From NCBI GenBank assembly GCA_020430675.1, contig JAGQJJ010000015.1, positions 1 to 16,570 of the forward strand: 16,570 bases of DNA, given 5' to 3'. The notes under the pieces were generated by a model. The model searched no databases and was not told the DNA's origin. It was given only the letters and a program-made list of their open reading frames with translations. The first letter of the stretch is position 1; each line of letters opens with the position of its first letter. This DNA comes from Myxococcales bacterium (GTDB taxonomy: Bacteria; Myxococcota; Bradymonadia; UBA7976; UBA1532). Below, piece by piece: positions 1 through 7,316 of the stretch. Both the position numbers and the translations under genes were made by a program.

Positions 1-858
1 CGACCGGGCGCGGCTTATGCCGCCGACTGGTGGCAGCAGGTCTACGGGCTCTATGAGACGTCGTTCCCCGGCCTCTCGGCGCGCATCGCCCTGGCCGAGC
101 GCGTGGGGGCGCGCTGGCCCGAGATGACCACGCCGTTTGTGGCGTTCGACGGGTCGCGCCCGGTGGCCCATGTGGGCGTCATTCGCCACGCGATGACCCT
201 CGGCGGCGCGAAACAGGTCGTGGCCGGCGTGCACGGGGTGTGCACCGACCCCGCGTACCGGCGCCGCGGCCTCATTCGCGCGGTGCTGGCCGAGGCGATG
301 GCCTGGGCCGAGACCTGGACGACGATCGCCGAGTTGCACACCGACGACCCCCCGGTCTATCGCAGCAATGGCTTCGCCGAGGTGCCGACGTGGCGCTTCT
401 TCAGCGATGCCCGGCCGATGCCCACGGCGACGCGCGCCCTCGACCCGCTGGGCGATCCGGCCGACGCGGCGCTGCTGCGTGCGCTGCTGGCGTCCCGCAC
501 GCCGCCGTCCTGGGTCTGCGCATGCGACGACGCCGGGCCGATGGTGCTGGTCGACGCGGCGATCTGCGGCGCGCTGACCAATGGCGGTCTGCGGTGGCTG
601 CCCGAGCACGCGGCCATCGTGGCGGTCACCCGCCATGGGGACGACCGCGTCATCGCCGATGTCATCGCCGAGACGCTGCCGCCCATCGGGGTGATCCGCG
701 GGGCGGTCGCCGAAGACCTCCCCTTCTCGTTCCCGCTCGACCGTCTCGATGCCAACGCCCGCGCGGTGGAGGCGCCGAGCCATATCGGGGTCTTCATGGT
801 GCGCGGGCGCTGGCCGGTCACCGAGCCATTTGGCATCTCGCCGCTCTGGGAGCACTGA
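1..858 (+). CDS. GNAT family N-acetyltransferase (5' end outside window)
   Basis: The reading frame is open from base 1 and codes for 285 residues to the TGA at 856-858, so the true start lies upstream. GTG at 103 is internal, because homology-like sequence (WWQQVYGLYETSFPGLSAR) precedes it. The acetyl-CoA binding loop of GNAT enzymes is clear at about residues 82-90 (TDPAYRRRG, followed by LIRAVL), and the usual motif-B element YRSNGF is at about 120-125. The family transfers an acetyl group from acetyl-CoA to an amine. The extra C-terminal half (about 140-285) suggests a two-domain, Eis-like layout, but I cannot name the substrate. A weak 6-bp hairpin lies just after the stop. The family call is firm; the specific function is unknown. 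Confidence 0.85.
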   Translation, partial: RPGAAYAADWWQQVYGLYETSFPGLSARIALAERVGARWPEMTTPFVAFDGSRPVAHVGVIRHAMTLGGAKQVVAGVHGVCTDPAYRRRGLIRAVLAEAMAWAETWTTIAELHTDDPPVYRSNGFAEVPTWRFFSDARPMPTATRALDPLGDPADAALLRALLASRTPPSWVCACDDAGPMVLVDAAICGALTNGGLRWLPEHAAIVAVTRHGDDRVIADVIAETLPPIGVIRGAVAEDLPFSFPLDRLDANARAVEAPSHIGVFMVRGRWPVTEPFGISPLWEH

Positions 859-865
859 GGGCACG

Positions 866-884
866 GCGCCGCAGTAGACGGCGC
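866..884 (+). other. small GC hairpin after the acetyltransferase gene
   Basis: GCGCCG (866-871) and CGGCGC (879-884) can form a 6-bp stem with a 7-base loop. No T-run follows, so it is not a classical intrinsic terminator. It might slow or trim the upstream transcript. In DNA this GC-rich it may also be chance. Confidence 0.25.
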
Positions 885-903
885 GACGCGCCCCCGCCAT
901 ACT
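875..903 (+). promoter_or_regulatory. possible promoter giving a leaderless transcript
   Basis: TAGACG (875-880) and CATACT (898-903) match 4 of 6 positions each of the -35 (TTGACA) and -10 (TATAAT) consensus, with 17 bases between them. A start point 7-8 bases after the -10 would fall at about 910-911, directly at the ATG at 912. That gene has no Shine-Dalgarno sequence, which fits a leaderless mRNA. This is weak evidence from a short, GC-rich spacer. Confidence 0.22.
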
Positions 904-911
904 CGCGGCAT

Positions 912-1889
912 ATGGAGACCGCCTCCGATCCCCTCGCCGCCCCGGCAACAACCGCCCGCATCGACGCGCTGCGCGCCGCGGGCGTGCTCGACGCCCAGCA
1001 GGCGCCGGTCGCGCTGGCCGCCGCCGCTCATACCCCCGATGTCGAGCAATGGCGCGGCGCGCTCGACCGCATCCTGCTCGGCCTGGGCGCGGCGCTGCTG
1101 GTCGCCGGCATCATCTTCTTCTTCGCCTACAACTGGGCCGATCTGGGCAAGACCGGGAAGTTCGTGCTGCTCGGCATGGGCGTGCTGGTGCCGGCGGCCT
1201 TTGCCCTCAGCCGCCCCGCCGCGCTCTCGGGCCAGGTGGCCCTGACCGCGGCCGTCGGCATCACCGGCGCGCTGCTCGCGGTCTACGGCCAGATCTACCA
1301 GACCGGCGCCGACGCCTGGAACCTGTTCGCCGGCTGGGCGGCGCTGACGCTGCCCTGGTCGCTCGGGGGTCGGTTCCGGCCGCTGTGGCTGTTGTGGCTC
1401 GCGATCGCCGAGCTGGCGCTCAGCCTCTGGTGGGAGCAGGCCGGGCCGAGCGATCCCGAGCTGTGGATGCCCACCGCGCTGGCGGCCATCAACGGCGCCG
1501 CCTGGGCGCTCGCCGAGCGCTGGCCGACGCCAAGCCGCTGGCTCATCCGCGTCCTGGCCGTCGCCTGCATCGGCGCGCTGGTGGTGCCGGCGGTGGCCCT
1601 GGCCATCGACGAGTCGAGCGCGCCCGGCGTGCTTGCGCTGCTCGCGCTCCTCGCCCTGGCCGCGGCGGCGATCGGCCCCTATCGACCGAATGGCCGGGCC
1701 GATCTGCTGGTGGTCAGCGTTGTGCTGCTGGCGGCCATCACCGTCGCGAGCACCTTCCTCGGCCGCCTCTTTTTTGACGGGATGCAGCTTGAGCAGGGCG
1801 GCGTTCTGATGCTGGCGCTGGCCATCATCGGCGAGATCGCCGGCGCCGCCGCCCTCATCCAGAACCTGCGCCGGAGGGACGCCGCATGA
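912..1889 (+). CDS. DUF2157-like integral membrane protein
   Basis: The protein has 325 residues from ATG 912. The same frame is open far upstream, but that part is a shadow of the acetyltransferase gene. Residues 1-50 form a soluble N-terminal segment, as in DUF2157 proteins (AALRAAGVLDAQQ-type helix). From about residue 53 it is almost entirely hydrophobic, with about nine membrane segments. Typical DUF2157 elements are FFFAYNWADLGKTGKF (69-84) and YGQIYQTGADAWNLF (125-139). The molecular role of the family is not known. The gene overlaps the next by ATGA (1886-1889), so the two are translationally coupled, as DUF2157 and DUF4401 genes usually are. No ribosome binding site is visible. The family call is good. 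Confidence 0.8.
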   Translation: METASDPLAAPATTARIDALRAAGVLDAQQAPVALAAAAHTPDVEQWRGALDRILLGLGAALLVAGIIFFFAYNWADLGKTGKFVLLGMGVLVPAAFALSRPAALSGQVALTAAVGITGALLAVYGQIYQTGADAWNLFAGWAALTLPWSLGGRFRPLWLLWLAIAELALSLWWEQAGPSDPELWMPTALAAINGAAWALAERWPTPSRWLIRVLAVACIGALVVPAVALAIDESSAPGVLALLALLALAAAAIGPYRPNGRADLLVVSVVLLAAITVASTFLGRLFFDGMQLEQGGVLMLALAIIGEIAGAAALIQNLRRRDAA

Positions 1890-2371
1890 TCCTGCGCGCG
1901 CCGCTGCGCGAAGTCGTGCAAGCCGCCGGGGCCGACCCCGAGGCGGCGATCGAGGCGCTGCGCGCCCGCATGGACGCAACGCCCTGGTACGTCGACGCGA
2001 TGATCGGCGTCGGCGCCTGGGTCTCGGGCATCTTGCTGCTCGTCGCCGCGGGCATCGCCGGCTTTCTTTCGACGGACGTCTACGTGGTCATCGGCCTCGC
2101 CGCCCTCGGCGTCGCCGTCTTCCTGCGCCGCACCGGCGATGGCGTCTTCCGCGCCCAGATCGCGCTGAGCCTGAGCGTCGGCGGGCACGCGATGGTCATC
2201 GGTTATGTCGGCGCCGCGGTCGACGCCGAGACGAGCGCCGCGCTCGTCGCGCTCGCCGCGGCCGCCGTGGCGTGCGGCAGCGGCGAGTCCCACTGGGAGG
2301 ACCGCCCCGACGGCGGCGAGGGCGAGGGCGAAGGCGAGGGCGAGGGCGAAGACCCGCCCGAGGAGCCCTGA
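1886..2371 (+). CDS. short DUF4401-like membrane protein with Gly-Glu tail
   Basis: The protein has 161 residues, starting at the ATG that overlaps the previous stop, with GGAGGG at 1873-1878 as ribosome binding site. Residues 33-48 (PWYVDAMIGVGAWVSG) resemble the start of the DUF4401 membrane domain, which normally follows DUF2157. Only about four membrane segments are present (about 35-61, 63-80, 90-112, 114-130). After that the protein ends in an acidic, disordered tail rich in GE dipeptides. DUF4401 proteins are, as I recall, about twice this length and are often followed by a GDYXXLXY-domain gene, so this looks like a C-terminally shortened version. Function is unknown. The stop abuts the stop of the convergent gene. 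Either a natural short form or a decayed gene is possible. Confidence 0.65.
   Translation: MILRAPLREVVQAAGADPEAAIEALRARMDATPWYVDAMIGVGAWVSGILLLVAAGIAGFLSTDVYVVIGLAALGVAVFLRRTGDGVFRAQIALSLSVGGHAMVIGYVGAAVDAETSAALVALAAAAVACGSGESHWEDRPDGGEGEGEGEGEGEDPPEEP
2315..2350 (+). repeat. hexanucleotide repeat GGCGAR, six copies
   Basis: Six tandem GGCGAG/GGCGAA units code for the Gly-Glu tail of the DUF4401-like protein. They read as two perfect 18-base units (GAG, GAG, GAA at the variable base) at 2315-2332 and 2333-2350. Because each unit is six bases long, gain or loss of copies keeps the frame and only alters tail length. Confidence 0.95.
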
Positions 2372-3760
2372 TCAGCCGCGCTTGATGGCGCCGATGAGGT
2401 CGCTCAGCGGGTGCTCGGCGCCCGCGAAGCGGTCCTTGTGGGTGGCGCCCGACTCCAGCTTGAGCACGCCGCGCGGGCAGACCGCCGCGCAGATGCCACA
2501 CCCCACGCATGACGCGCGCACGATGTTCTCGCCGCGCATGGCATAGGCCCGCACGTCGATGCCCATCTCGCAGTACGTGGAGCAGTTGCCGCAGCTCATG
2601 CACTGGCCGCCGTTGGTCGTGATGCGGAAGCGGCTGAAGAAGCGCTGGAACAGCCCCAGAATCGCCGCCATCGGGCAGAAGAAGCGGCACCAGACGCGGC
2701 TGCCAAGCAGCGGGTAGAAGCCGACGCCGACCACGCCCGACAGCAGCGCGCCGACGGCAAAGCCATAGACCTTCTTGGCCGATTGCGCCGCTTCGCCGAA
2801 GACGCCGCCCTCGCTGGCGCTGTCGATCCAAAGCATCGCGGTGACCACGGTGATGAAGACCAGCACCAGATGGATGGACCACCGCTCGAAGCGCCACGCC
2901 GAGATCTTCTTGCTGCTGAGCTGCCGGAACGGGTCGCCGGCGGTCTCGGCGAGGCCACCGCAGCCGCAGACCCACGAGCAGTACCACCGCTTGCCGAAGC
3001 GCCATGTCAGCAGCGGTGTCAGCAGGAAGCTGGCGATCACGCCCCACCCGATCATGAACAGCCCGACGCCGCCCGGCTTGCTGATCATGTCATGCACGGT
3101 GCCGGGGAACAGGTAGTCGTATTTCAGGGGCCAGAAGTAGGTGAAGTAGAACTCGGGCTGGCCGAACATCATCAGCAGCGCGGGCAGGGTGAAGGCGAAG
3201 CCGAGCTGGAAGAACATGACCGAGCCGGTGCGCCAGAGCTGATAGCGGTTGTGGCGGTACCGGTAGAACATGCGCACGCCCATCACCAGCACCGCCATCG
3301 TGTAGAGGAAGCCATAGAGAAACCACTGGTCGGCGTGGGTGCCCCGCATCGCCTGGCTCAGCGGTTCGAGCATCACGATGAGGCCCCGCGCCGGCTTGCC
3401 CCACTCGATGAAGCCCAGGTACTCCGGGAACCAGTACAGCACGACGTAGAAGCCGGTGATGACCACGCCAAGCGCGATGCCGCCGAACTTGCGGGACGAG
3501 AACTCGTTGAAGAACAGGCCGTCGTTCTTGATGCCCGGCGTCGTGCCCCGATAGGTGACCCAGATATAGAGCAGGCCAAAAACCAGCAGGGGTCCGAAGG
3601 TCAGCACGAGCCCAAGCCACCCGGTGGCGATCGGTCGGTCGCGCAGGGCCATGATGAGCATGCCGGGCGCCAGGAACATAAGGCCCACGCGAAGGCTGGC
3701 GCGCAGCACGGTGTGGTTGGACGGCTGGACGGTCGCGGCGTCGGTGAGGGCGGCGCTCAT
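2372..3760 (-). CDS. polytopic membrane 4Fe-4S protein (NapH/CcoG/NosR-like)
   Basis: The protein has 462 residues and starts at ATG 3760, which overlaps the stop of the oxidoreductase gene (ATGA). AGGAG lies 8 bases upstream, inside that gene. Residues 20-345 contain about seven or eight membrane segments. Cys motifs follow in order: CSWVCGC (261-267), CRFFCP (358-363), a ferredoxin motif CMSCGNCSTYC (387-397) and a second one CVGCGICAAVCP (418-429). The paired CxxCxxCxxxC motifs predict two [4Fe-4S] clusters on one face of the membrane. The upstream Cys pairs resemble the CxxxCP motifs of NapH/NosR proteins. By family analogy it passes electrons across or along the membrane. The operon partner is a flavin oxidoreductase, the likely electron donor or acceptor. 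The terminal acceptor is not visible here. Confidence 0.8.
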   Translation of the reverse strand: MSAALTDAATVQPSNHTVLRASLRVGLMFLAPGMLIMALRDRPIATGWLGLVLTFGPLLVFGLLYIWVTYRGTTPGIKNDGLFFNEFSSRKFGGIALGVVITGFYVVLYWFPEYLGFIEWGKPARGLIVMLEPLSQAMRGTHADQWFLYGFLYTMAVLVMGVRMFYRYRHNRYQLWRTGSVMFFQLGFAFTLPALLMMFGQPEFYFTYFWPLKYDYLFPGTVHDMISKPGGVGLFMIGWGVIASFLLTPLLTWRFGKRWYCSWVCGCGGLAETAGDPFRQLSSKKISAWRFERWSIHLVLVFITVVTAMLWIDSASEGGVFGEAAQSAKKVYGFAVGALLSGVVGVGFYPLLGSRVWCRFFCPMAAILGLFQRFFSRFRITTNGGQCMSCGNCSTYCEMGIDVRAYAMRGENIVRASCVGCGICAAVCPRGVLKLESGATHKDRFAGAEHPLSDLIGAIKRG

Positions 3761-5067
3761 CGGGACTGCTCCTGGAAGGTGCCGACGATCTCGGCCTCGT
3801 AGCGTCGATAGAACTCGGGGTCGAAGTTGCCTTCGGACAAGTGGCTGAGCACGTAGTCGAGCGGCCGCTTCTCGGCGATCCAGCGCTCGCAGACCCGGTG
3901 GCGGTAGCGGATGCCCATCGCGTTGACCCCGACCACCGCGCCGTCGGTGTCGAGCACCAGCCGGAAGGCCAGGCGGCGGGCCTTGTTCTCCCAATAAACC
4001 GAGCGCAGTCCCGGCGGCTGCGGGAACCCGGCCGGCGGCACCTGGCCGTAGGTATGCCACTCCAGGTCGAGGAACTTGGCCGAGTTGAACCAGATGCCGC
4101 GGTCGTAGCTGACGTCTTCGCCGGCCAGCACCGCGCCGAGCACCTCGCCGTGCATTTTGCCGGTGTACCAGAGCTGCTCGATGCGGTTGCGCTCGCCTTC
4201 GGGCGTGACGATCTCGGCGCAGTCGCCGCAGGTGAAGACGTCTTCGTCCTGCGTGCGAAAGTTGAAGTCGCACAGCACGCCGCGCCCGGTGGGCAGCTTG
4301 CTGTCCTTGAGCACGCCGATATTCGGTCGCACGCCGGCGGTCAGCCCGACAAACTGGCACTCGATGCGATCGCCGGCGCCGGTGACCACCGCGCACGCCC
4401 GGCCTTCGGCGTCGCCCTGAATCTCTTTGAGCTCGGTGCCCGAGCGCAGCTCGATGCCGCCGGCGTTGATGACATCGCCGACCATCACCGACTCTTCGCG
4501 CGGCATTGCGTTGTCCCAGTAGGTCTGCTCGCGCGACAGGATGGTCACCTTCTTGCCGCGGCTGTGCAGCATCTCGGCCAGCTCGATGCCGATGAGGCCG
4601 CCGCCGACGATGACCGCGTGTTTGATCTGGTCGCTGATGGCTTCGAGGCTGGCCAGGTCTTGCAGCGAATACAGCCCGTGCACCCGCTTGAGATCCTGGC
4701 CGGGCCAGCCGAACTTGTTGGGCTGCGAGCCGGTGGCGATGACGAGCTGGTCGAAGTCGAGCGAACCGCCCTCGCTGAACATCAGCCGATGCGCGCTCAG
4801 GTCGATGCGCTCGACCCAGCCTTTGTGCAGGTTGATGTCGCGCTGGCGCCAGAACTTCGGCTCGTACGGCTGGGTGTTCTGCAGCCGCATATGGCCCATG
4901 TAGAGGTACATGAGCGCCGGCCTTGAGTAGAAGTATTCGGTCTCGCCCGACACGATGGTGATGCGGGCCTTGCGGTCGCGTCGTCGCAGGGCGAGCGCGG
5001 TGGTCACCCCGGCGATGCCGTTGCCGAGGATGACCACATGTCGGTTTTGTGGGCGTTTGAAGAGCAT
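3757..5067 (-). CDS. NAD(P)H/FAD-dependent oxidoreductase
   Basis: The protein has 436 residues from ATG 5067, with GAGGGGG three bases upstream. It has the two-dinucleotide-domain layout of the pyridine nucleotide-disulfide oxidoreductase family. The FAD-binding GNGIAG is at 15-20, the ATGS loop at 111-114, the NAD(P)-binding GGGLIG at 155-160, and the second FAD motif DVFTCGDCAEI at 276-286. No CxxxxC redox disulfide follows the first motif, so it is closer to ferredoxin, rubredoxin or nitrite-reductase-type reductases than to thioredoxin reductase. The stretch FYSRPALMYLYMGHM (46-60) resembles proteins annotated only as NAD(P)/FAD oxidoreductases in Bacteroidota, as I recall. The stop overlaps the start of the membrane iron-sulfur gene, which implies coupled synthesis and a shared electron path. 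Substrate and cofactor preference are not known. Confidence 0.85.
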   Translation of the reverse strand: MLFKRPQNRHVVILGNGIAGVTTALALRRRDRKARITIVSGETEYFYSRPALMYLYMGHMRLQNTQPYEPKFWRQRDINLHKGWVERIDLSAHRLMFSEGGSLDFDQLVIATGSQPNKFGWPGQDLKRVHGLYSLQDLASLEAISDQIKHAVIVGGGLIGIELAEMLHSRGKKVTILSREQTYWDNAMPREESVMVGDVINAGGIELRSGTELKEIQGDAEGRACAVVTGAGDRIECQFVGLTAGVRPNIGVLKDSKLPTGRGVLCDFNFRTQDEDVFTCGDCAEIVTPEGERNRIEQLWYTGKMHGEVLGAVLAGEDVSYDRGIWFNSAKFLDLEWHTYGQVPPAGFPQPPGLRSVYWENKARRLAFRLVLDTDGAVVGVNAMGIRYRHRVCERWIAEKRPLDYVLSHLSEGNFDPEFYRRYEAEIVGTFQEQSR

Positions 5068-5199
5068 ATCCCCCTCGCATTCGTCCGGGGGGTCTACGCG
5101 CCCGGGCGACGAGCGTTACGCCTGGCGCCGGTCGGCGCGCACGGTGCCTGGGAGTTTAGCTCGGCGCGGGGGGAACGCTCTGTTTTTCGGGGAACGAAT
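5068..5199 (-). promoter_or_regulatory. upstream region of the oxidoreductase operon
   Basis: This 132-bp non-coding spacer should hold the promoter of the oxidoreductase/iron-sulfur operon and the 3' end of the upstream operon. No convincing -35/-10 pair or terminator was found. An 8-base direct repeat GGGGAACG occurs at 5170-5177 and 5189-5196, 19 bases apart from start to start. That spacing could suit a dimeric regulator, but it lies far from the start codon and may be chance. Confidence 0.3.
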
Positions 5200-6045
5200 T
5201 CAGGCGGCCCGGGCTCGGGCCGGCGCGGGTGGGGCGGCGCGCAGAGGCGTGCGAAACGGCAGGACGGGCGCGCCGCGCCGAGCGACGTGCTGCATGGTGC
5301 GCTGCAGGCCGATGGCGATGTCCTGCAGGTCGAGCGGCACCCACAAGAGCAGCGCCGTCGGCCGCTCGGGATCGGCCCAATCGGGGTTGCGGGCGTCGAA
5401 GAACCGGGCGTCGGGGCAGCGGCGAAGCTGCGCCGATCGACGCAGCCGCTCGGGGTGATCGGGGCGCACGAAGCTGCGCACGCGCCACAGGTCGCCTTCG
5501 ACCGGCTCCAGCCCCCGCGCATCGCAGACCGCCTTCACCGCCGCGGCCAACTCGGCCGGCGGCGCGCCGCCAGGCAGCGGCCAGACGCGATTCGCCAGCT
5601 GCCGGTGCAGGCGGTAGACCGCCGGGTTCGACGCCATGCACAGGTAGGCGAGCGGCAGATGCGGCCGCCGCAGCTTCTCGCGCAGCGCTTCGGAGAAGCC
5701 AAAACGGACCGCCTGGCGGCCGCCGCCGCGGTAGCGCAGCCGGAAGTAGACGCCAGCGCTGAAGACCCGGTGCGTCCGCCGGCCGGCCTTGACCTCGAGC
5801 ACCCGGGCGTTTGAGAAGCCGGCCAGCTCGCCGTCCCCGTGAAACAGCGCCACCTTGGTGCCCGGCGCAAAGAAGCGGCGACCGAACTCGGCGCGGTCGA
5901 GGCTGCGCGAGTTCTCGCGGTAGACGGCGAAGCAGGCGTCGATCATGGTCTCGCGGCAGCCGGGCGAGAGCCGGTCGACCTCGACGCGGGTATGGCCCTG
6001 CACGGTGCGGCGCCGCGGGTGAAAGAGGTTGCTTGCAGCGTTCAT
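5200..6045 (-). CDS. GNAT-like protein of the oxygenase operon, function unknown
   Basis: The protein has 281 residues. The start is fixed by AGGAGG (6052-6057), six bases before ATG 6045. The upstream gene's stop (6058-6060) touches that ribosome binding site. I do not recognise a named family, but the order of elements looks like a GNAT acyltransferase fold. VALFHGDGELAGFS (65-78) fits the central strands. AGVYFRLRYRGGG (97-109) sits where the acetyl-CoA pyrophosphate loop would be, and SNPAVYRLHRQL (139-150) where GNAT motif B would be. The loop is degenerate (RYRGGG rather than RxxGxG/A), so acyl-CoA binding is uncertain. The C-terminal 100 residues have no clear match and end in an Ala/Arg/Pro-rich tail. 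It is the last gene of the operon, and a role in supplying or modifying the oxygenase substrate is inference. Confidence 0.55.
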   Translation of the reverse strand: MNAASNLFHPRRRTVQGHTRVEVDRLSPGCRETMIDACFAVYRENSRSLDRAEFGRRFFAPGTKVALFHGDGELAGFSNARVLEVKAGRRTHRVFSAGVYFRLRYRGGGRQAVRFGFSEALREKLRRPHLPLAYLCMASNPAVYRLHRQLANRVWPLPGGAPPAELAAAVKAVCDARGLEPVEGDLWRVRSFVRPDHPERLRRSAQLRRCPDARFFDARNPDWADPERPTALLLWVPLDLQDIAIGLQRTMQHVARRGAPVLPFRTPLRAAPPAPARARAA

Positions 6046-6057
6046 GATCGTCCTCCT

Positions 6058-7272
6058 TCACGCGGCCTGACGGGCGACTCGGGGGGCGACACCGGGCGCG
6101 CGCAGCAGGGGCTGCCAGCCGAGCGCGTCGGGGTTGAGCCGCACCGTCTTCTCGAGCCCCACCTCGAAGCGGTCGGTCTCGATGTCGAGCGTGTGCATGT
6201 CGGCGTAGCGGCCGACCAGCGTGAAGCGCTCGGCGTCGCTGGTGAAGGCGTGCGAGCCGTGCATGTTGAACGAGCTGAAGACCCAGTACTCCCCGGGCCT
6301 GGCGGTGAAGTCGGCGAAGGCCACCTCGCGCGCCATCAGGTCGTCGTAGAAGAAGTCGGCCAGCTTGAACAGCGCCCGCGTCGTGCCACGGTGCGCGCCC
6401 GACGAGAACAGCGCAATGGTGACCAGCTCGGCGATCACCCGGTCGGGCAGGAACGACAGCGCCGCCAGCAGGTCGGTCGGCCGCTTGTTGAAGCTCCACG
6501 CCAGGTCGTAGATGCGGGTGTCGGCGAAGCTGCCGGCCAGCACGCGCAGGCAGCCGTTGTGCACCGTCGCTTCGGTCAGCGAGATCCACGCATTCAGAAT
6601 CGTGTTCGGGTGGAAGACGCGGCCCGGCCGCAGGTGCACCGTGGTCTTCTCCTTGAGCCCGTCGAGGAAGTCGATGTTCTGGTGCAGCGCGGTGCGCCCG
6701 CCCGACCGCTGCCGGAAGAACTGCGAGCGCCAGCAGGCCACGTCGTCGCTGCCCATCAGCGCCGACATCGTCTCCATCAGGTCGGCGTCGCCCAGCACCG
6801 CGCGCAGGTTCGGGTCGACCATGAAGCGGTTGAGCCCGAGCAGAATGTCCTCTTCGCTCAGCATGCGCGCCGCCCGCTCGGGCACCGTGCGACGAATGAT
6901 CTCGAGGAACGGGTTCTGCGGATCGCGCAGCACGCCGCGGCAGTGGGCGAGCAGGTCAGCGGCCTCTTCAGCCGACATCAGCCGGAAGGGCCCGGCCACG
7001 CCGGTCGCCTCGAAAGCGGCGCGGGTGGCCGCATCGACGCCGCGGGTGTCGCGGGTGCCGATCGATAGATTGCGCGGCAGCGGCGGCACCAACTTGCGCA
7101 GAAAGGTCTGTTTGTCGCGGGTCATCGCCGACATGCGGAACAGCCGGCAGGCGGTCGTCATCGCGCGCACCATGGCCCGCTGACGCAGGTTGAGCGGCCC
7201 GATGGCGGCCAGCGCGTCGCTGAAGTCCTCGGTGTCGATCTCTTCGCGGATGTACTCGATGGCGGTGGTCAT
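6058..7272 (-). CDS. SyrB2-like Fe(II)/2-oxoglutarate enzyme with HQN motif
   Basis: The protein has 404 residues from ATG 7272, with AGGAG six bases upstream. It belongs to the PhyH-like non-heme iron family, in the branch containing chlorinating enzymes such as SyrB2. It shows GPFRLMSAEEA (94-104), CWRSQFF (180-186), HQNIDF (197-202), NGCLRVLAGS (239-248), MHGSHAF (337-343) and RFTLVGR (349-355). Predicted iron ligands are His197 and His338, with Arg355 as the likely 2-oxoglutarate anchor. The third ligand position is Asn199, where hydroxylases have Asp/Glu and the known halogenases Ala or Gly. The protein is about 90 residues longer than SyrB2 because of an N-terminal extension (1-85) and a hydrophobic helical insertion (about 257-313). 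It could be a halogenase, a hydroxylase or an inactive partner of its paralogue. Confidence 0.75.
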   Translation of the reverse strand: MTTAIEYIREEIDTEDFSDALAAIGPLNLRQRAMVRAMTTACRLFRMSAMTRDKQTFLRKLVPPLPRNLSIGTRDTRGVDAATRAAFEATGVAGPFRLMSAEEAADLLAHCRGVLRDPQNPFLEIIRRTVPERAARMLSEEDILLGLNRFMVDPNLRAVLGDADLMETMSALMGSDDVACWRSQFFRQRSGGRTALHQNIDFLDGLKEKTTVHLRPGRVFHPNTILNAWISLTEATVHNGCLRVLAGSFADTRIYDLAWSFNKRPTDLLAALSFLPDRVIAELVTIALFSSGAHRGTTRALFKLADFFYDDLMAREVAFADFTARPGEYWVFSSFNMHGSHAFTSDAERFTLVGRYADMHTLDIETDRFEVGLEKTVRLNPDALGWQPLLRAPGVAPRVARQAA

Positions 7273-7316
7273 GGGACGCTCCTGTCTTTTCGGATTTGTT
7301 GGGGTTTGGTGACTTC

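Noticed and set aside
357..1979. 540-codon minus-strand frame across the acetyltransferase and DUF2157 genes
   Set aside because: Low-complexity Arg/Gly/Pro-rich composition and antisense to two well-supported genes.
5170..5196. Direct repeat GGGGAACG as an operator or mobile-element footprint
   Set aside because: Only 8 bases, G-rich, no further copies nearby and no mobile genes; kept only as a note in the intergenic entry.
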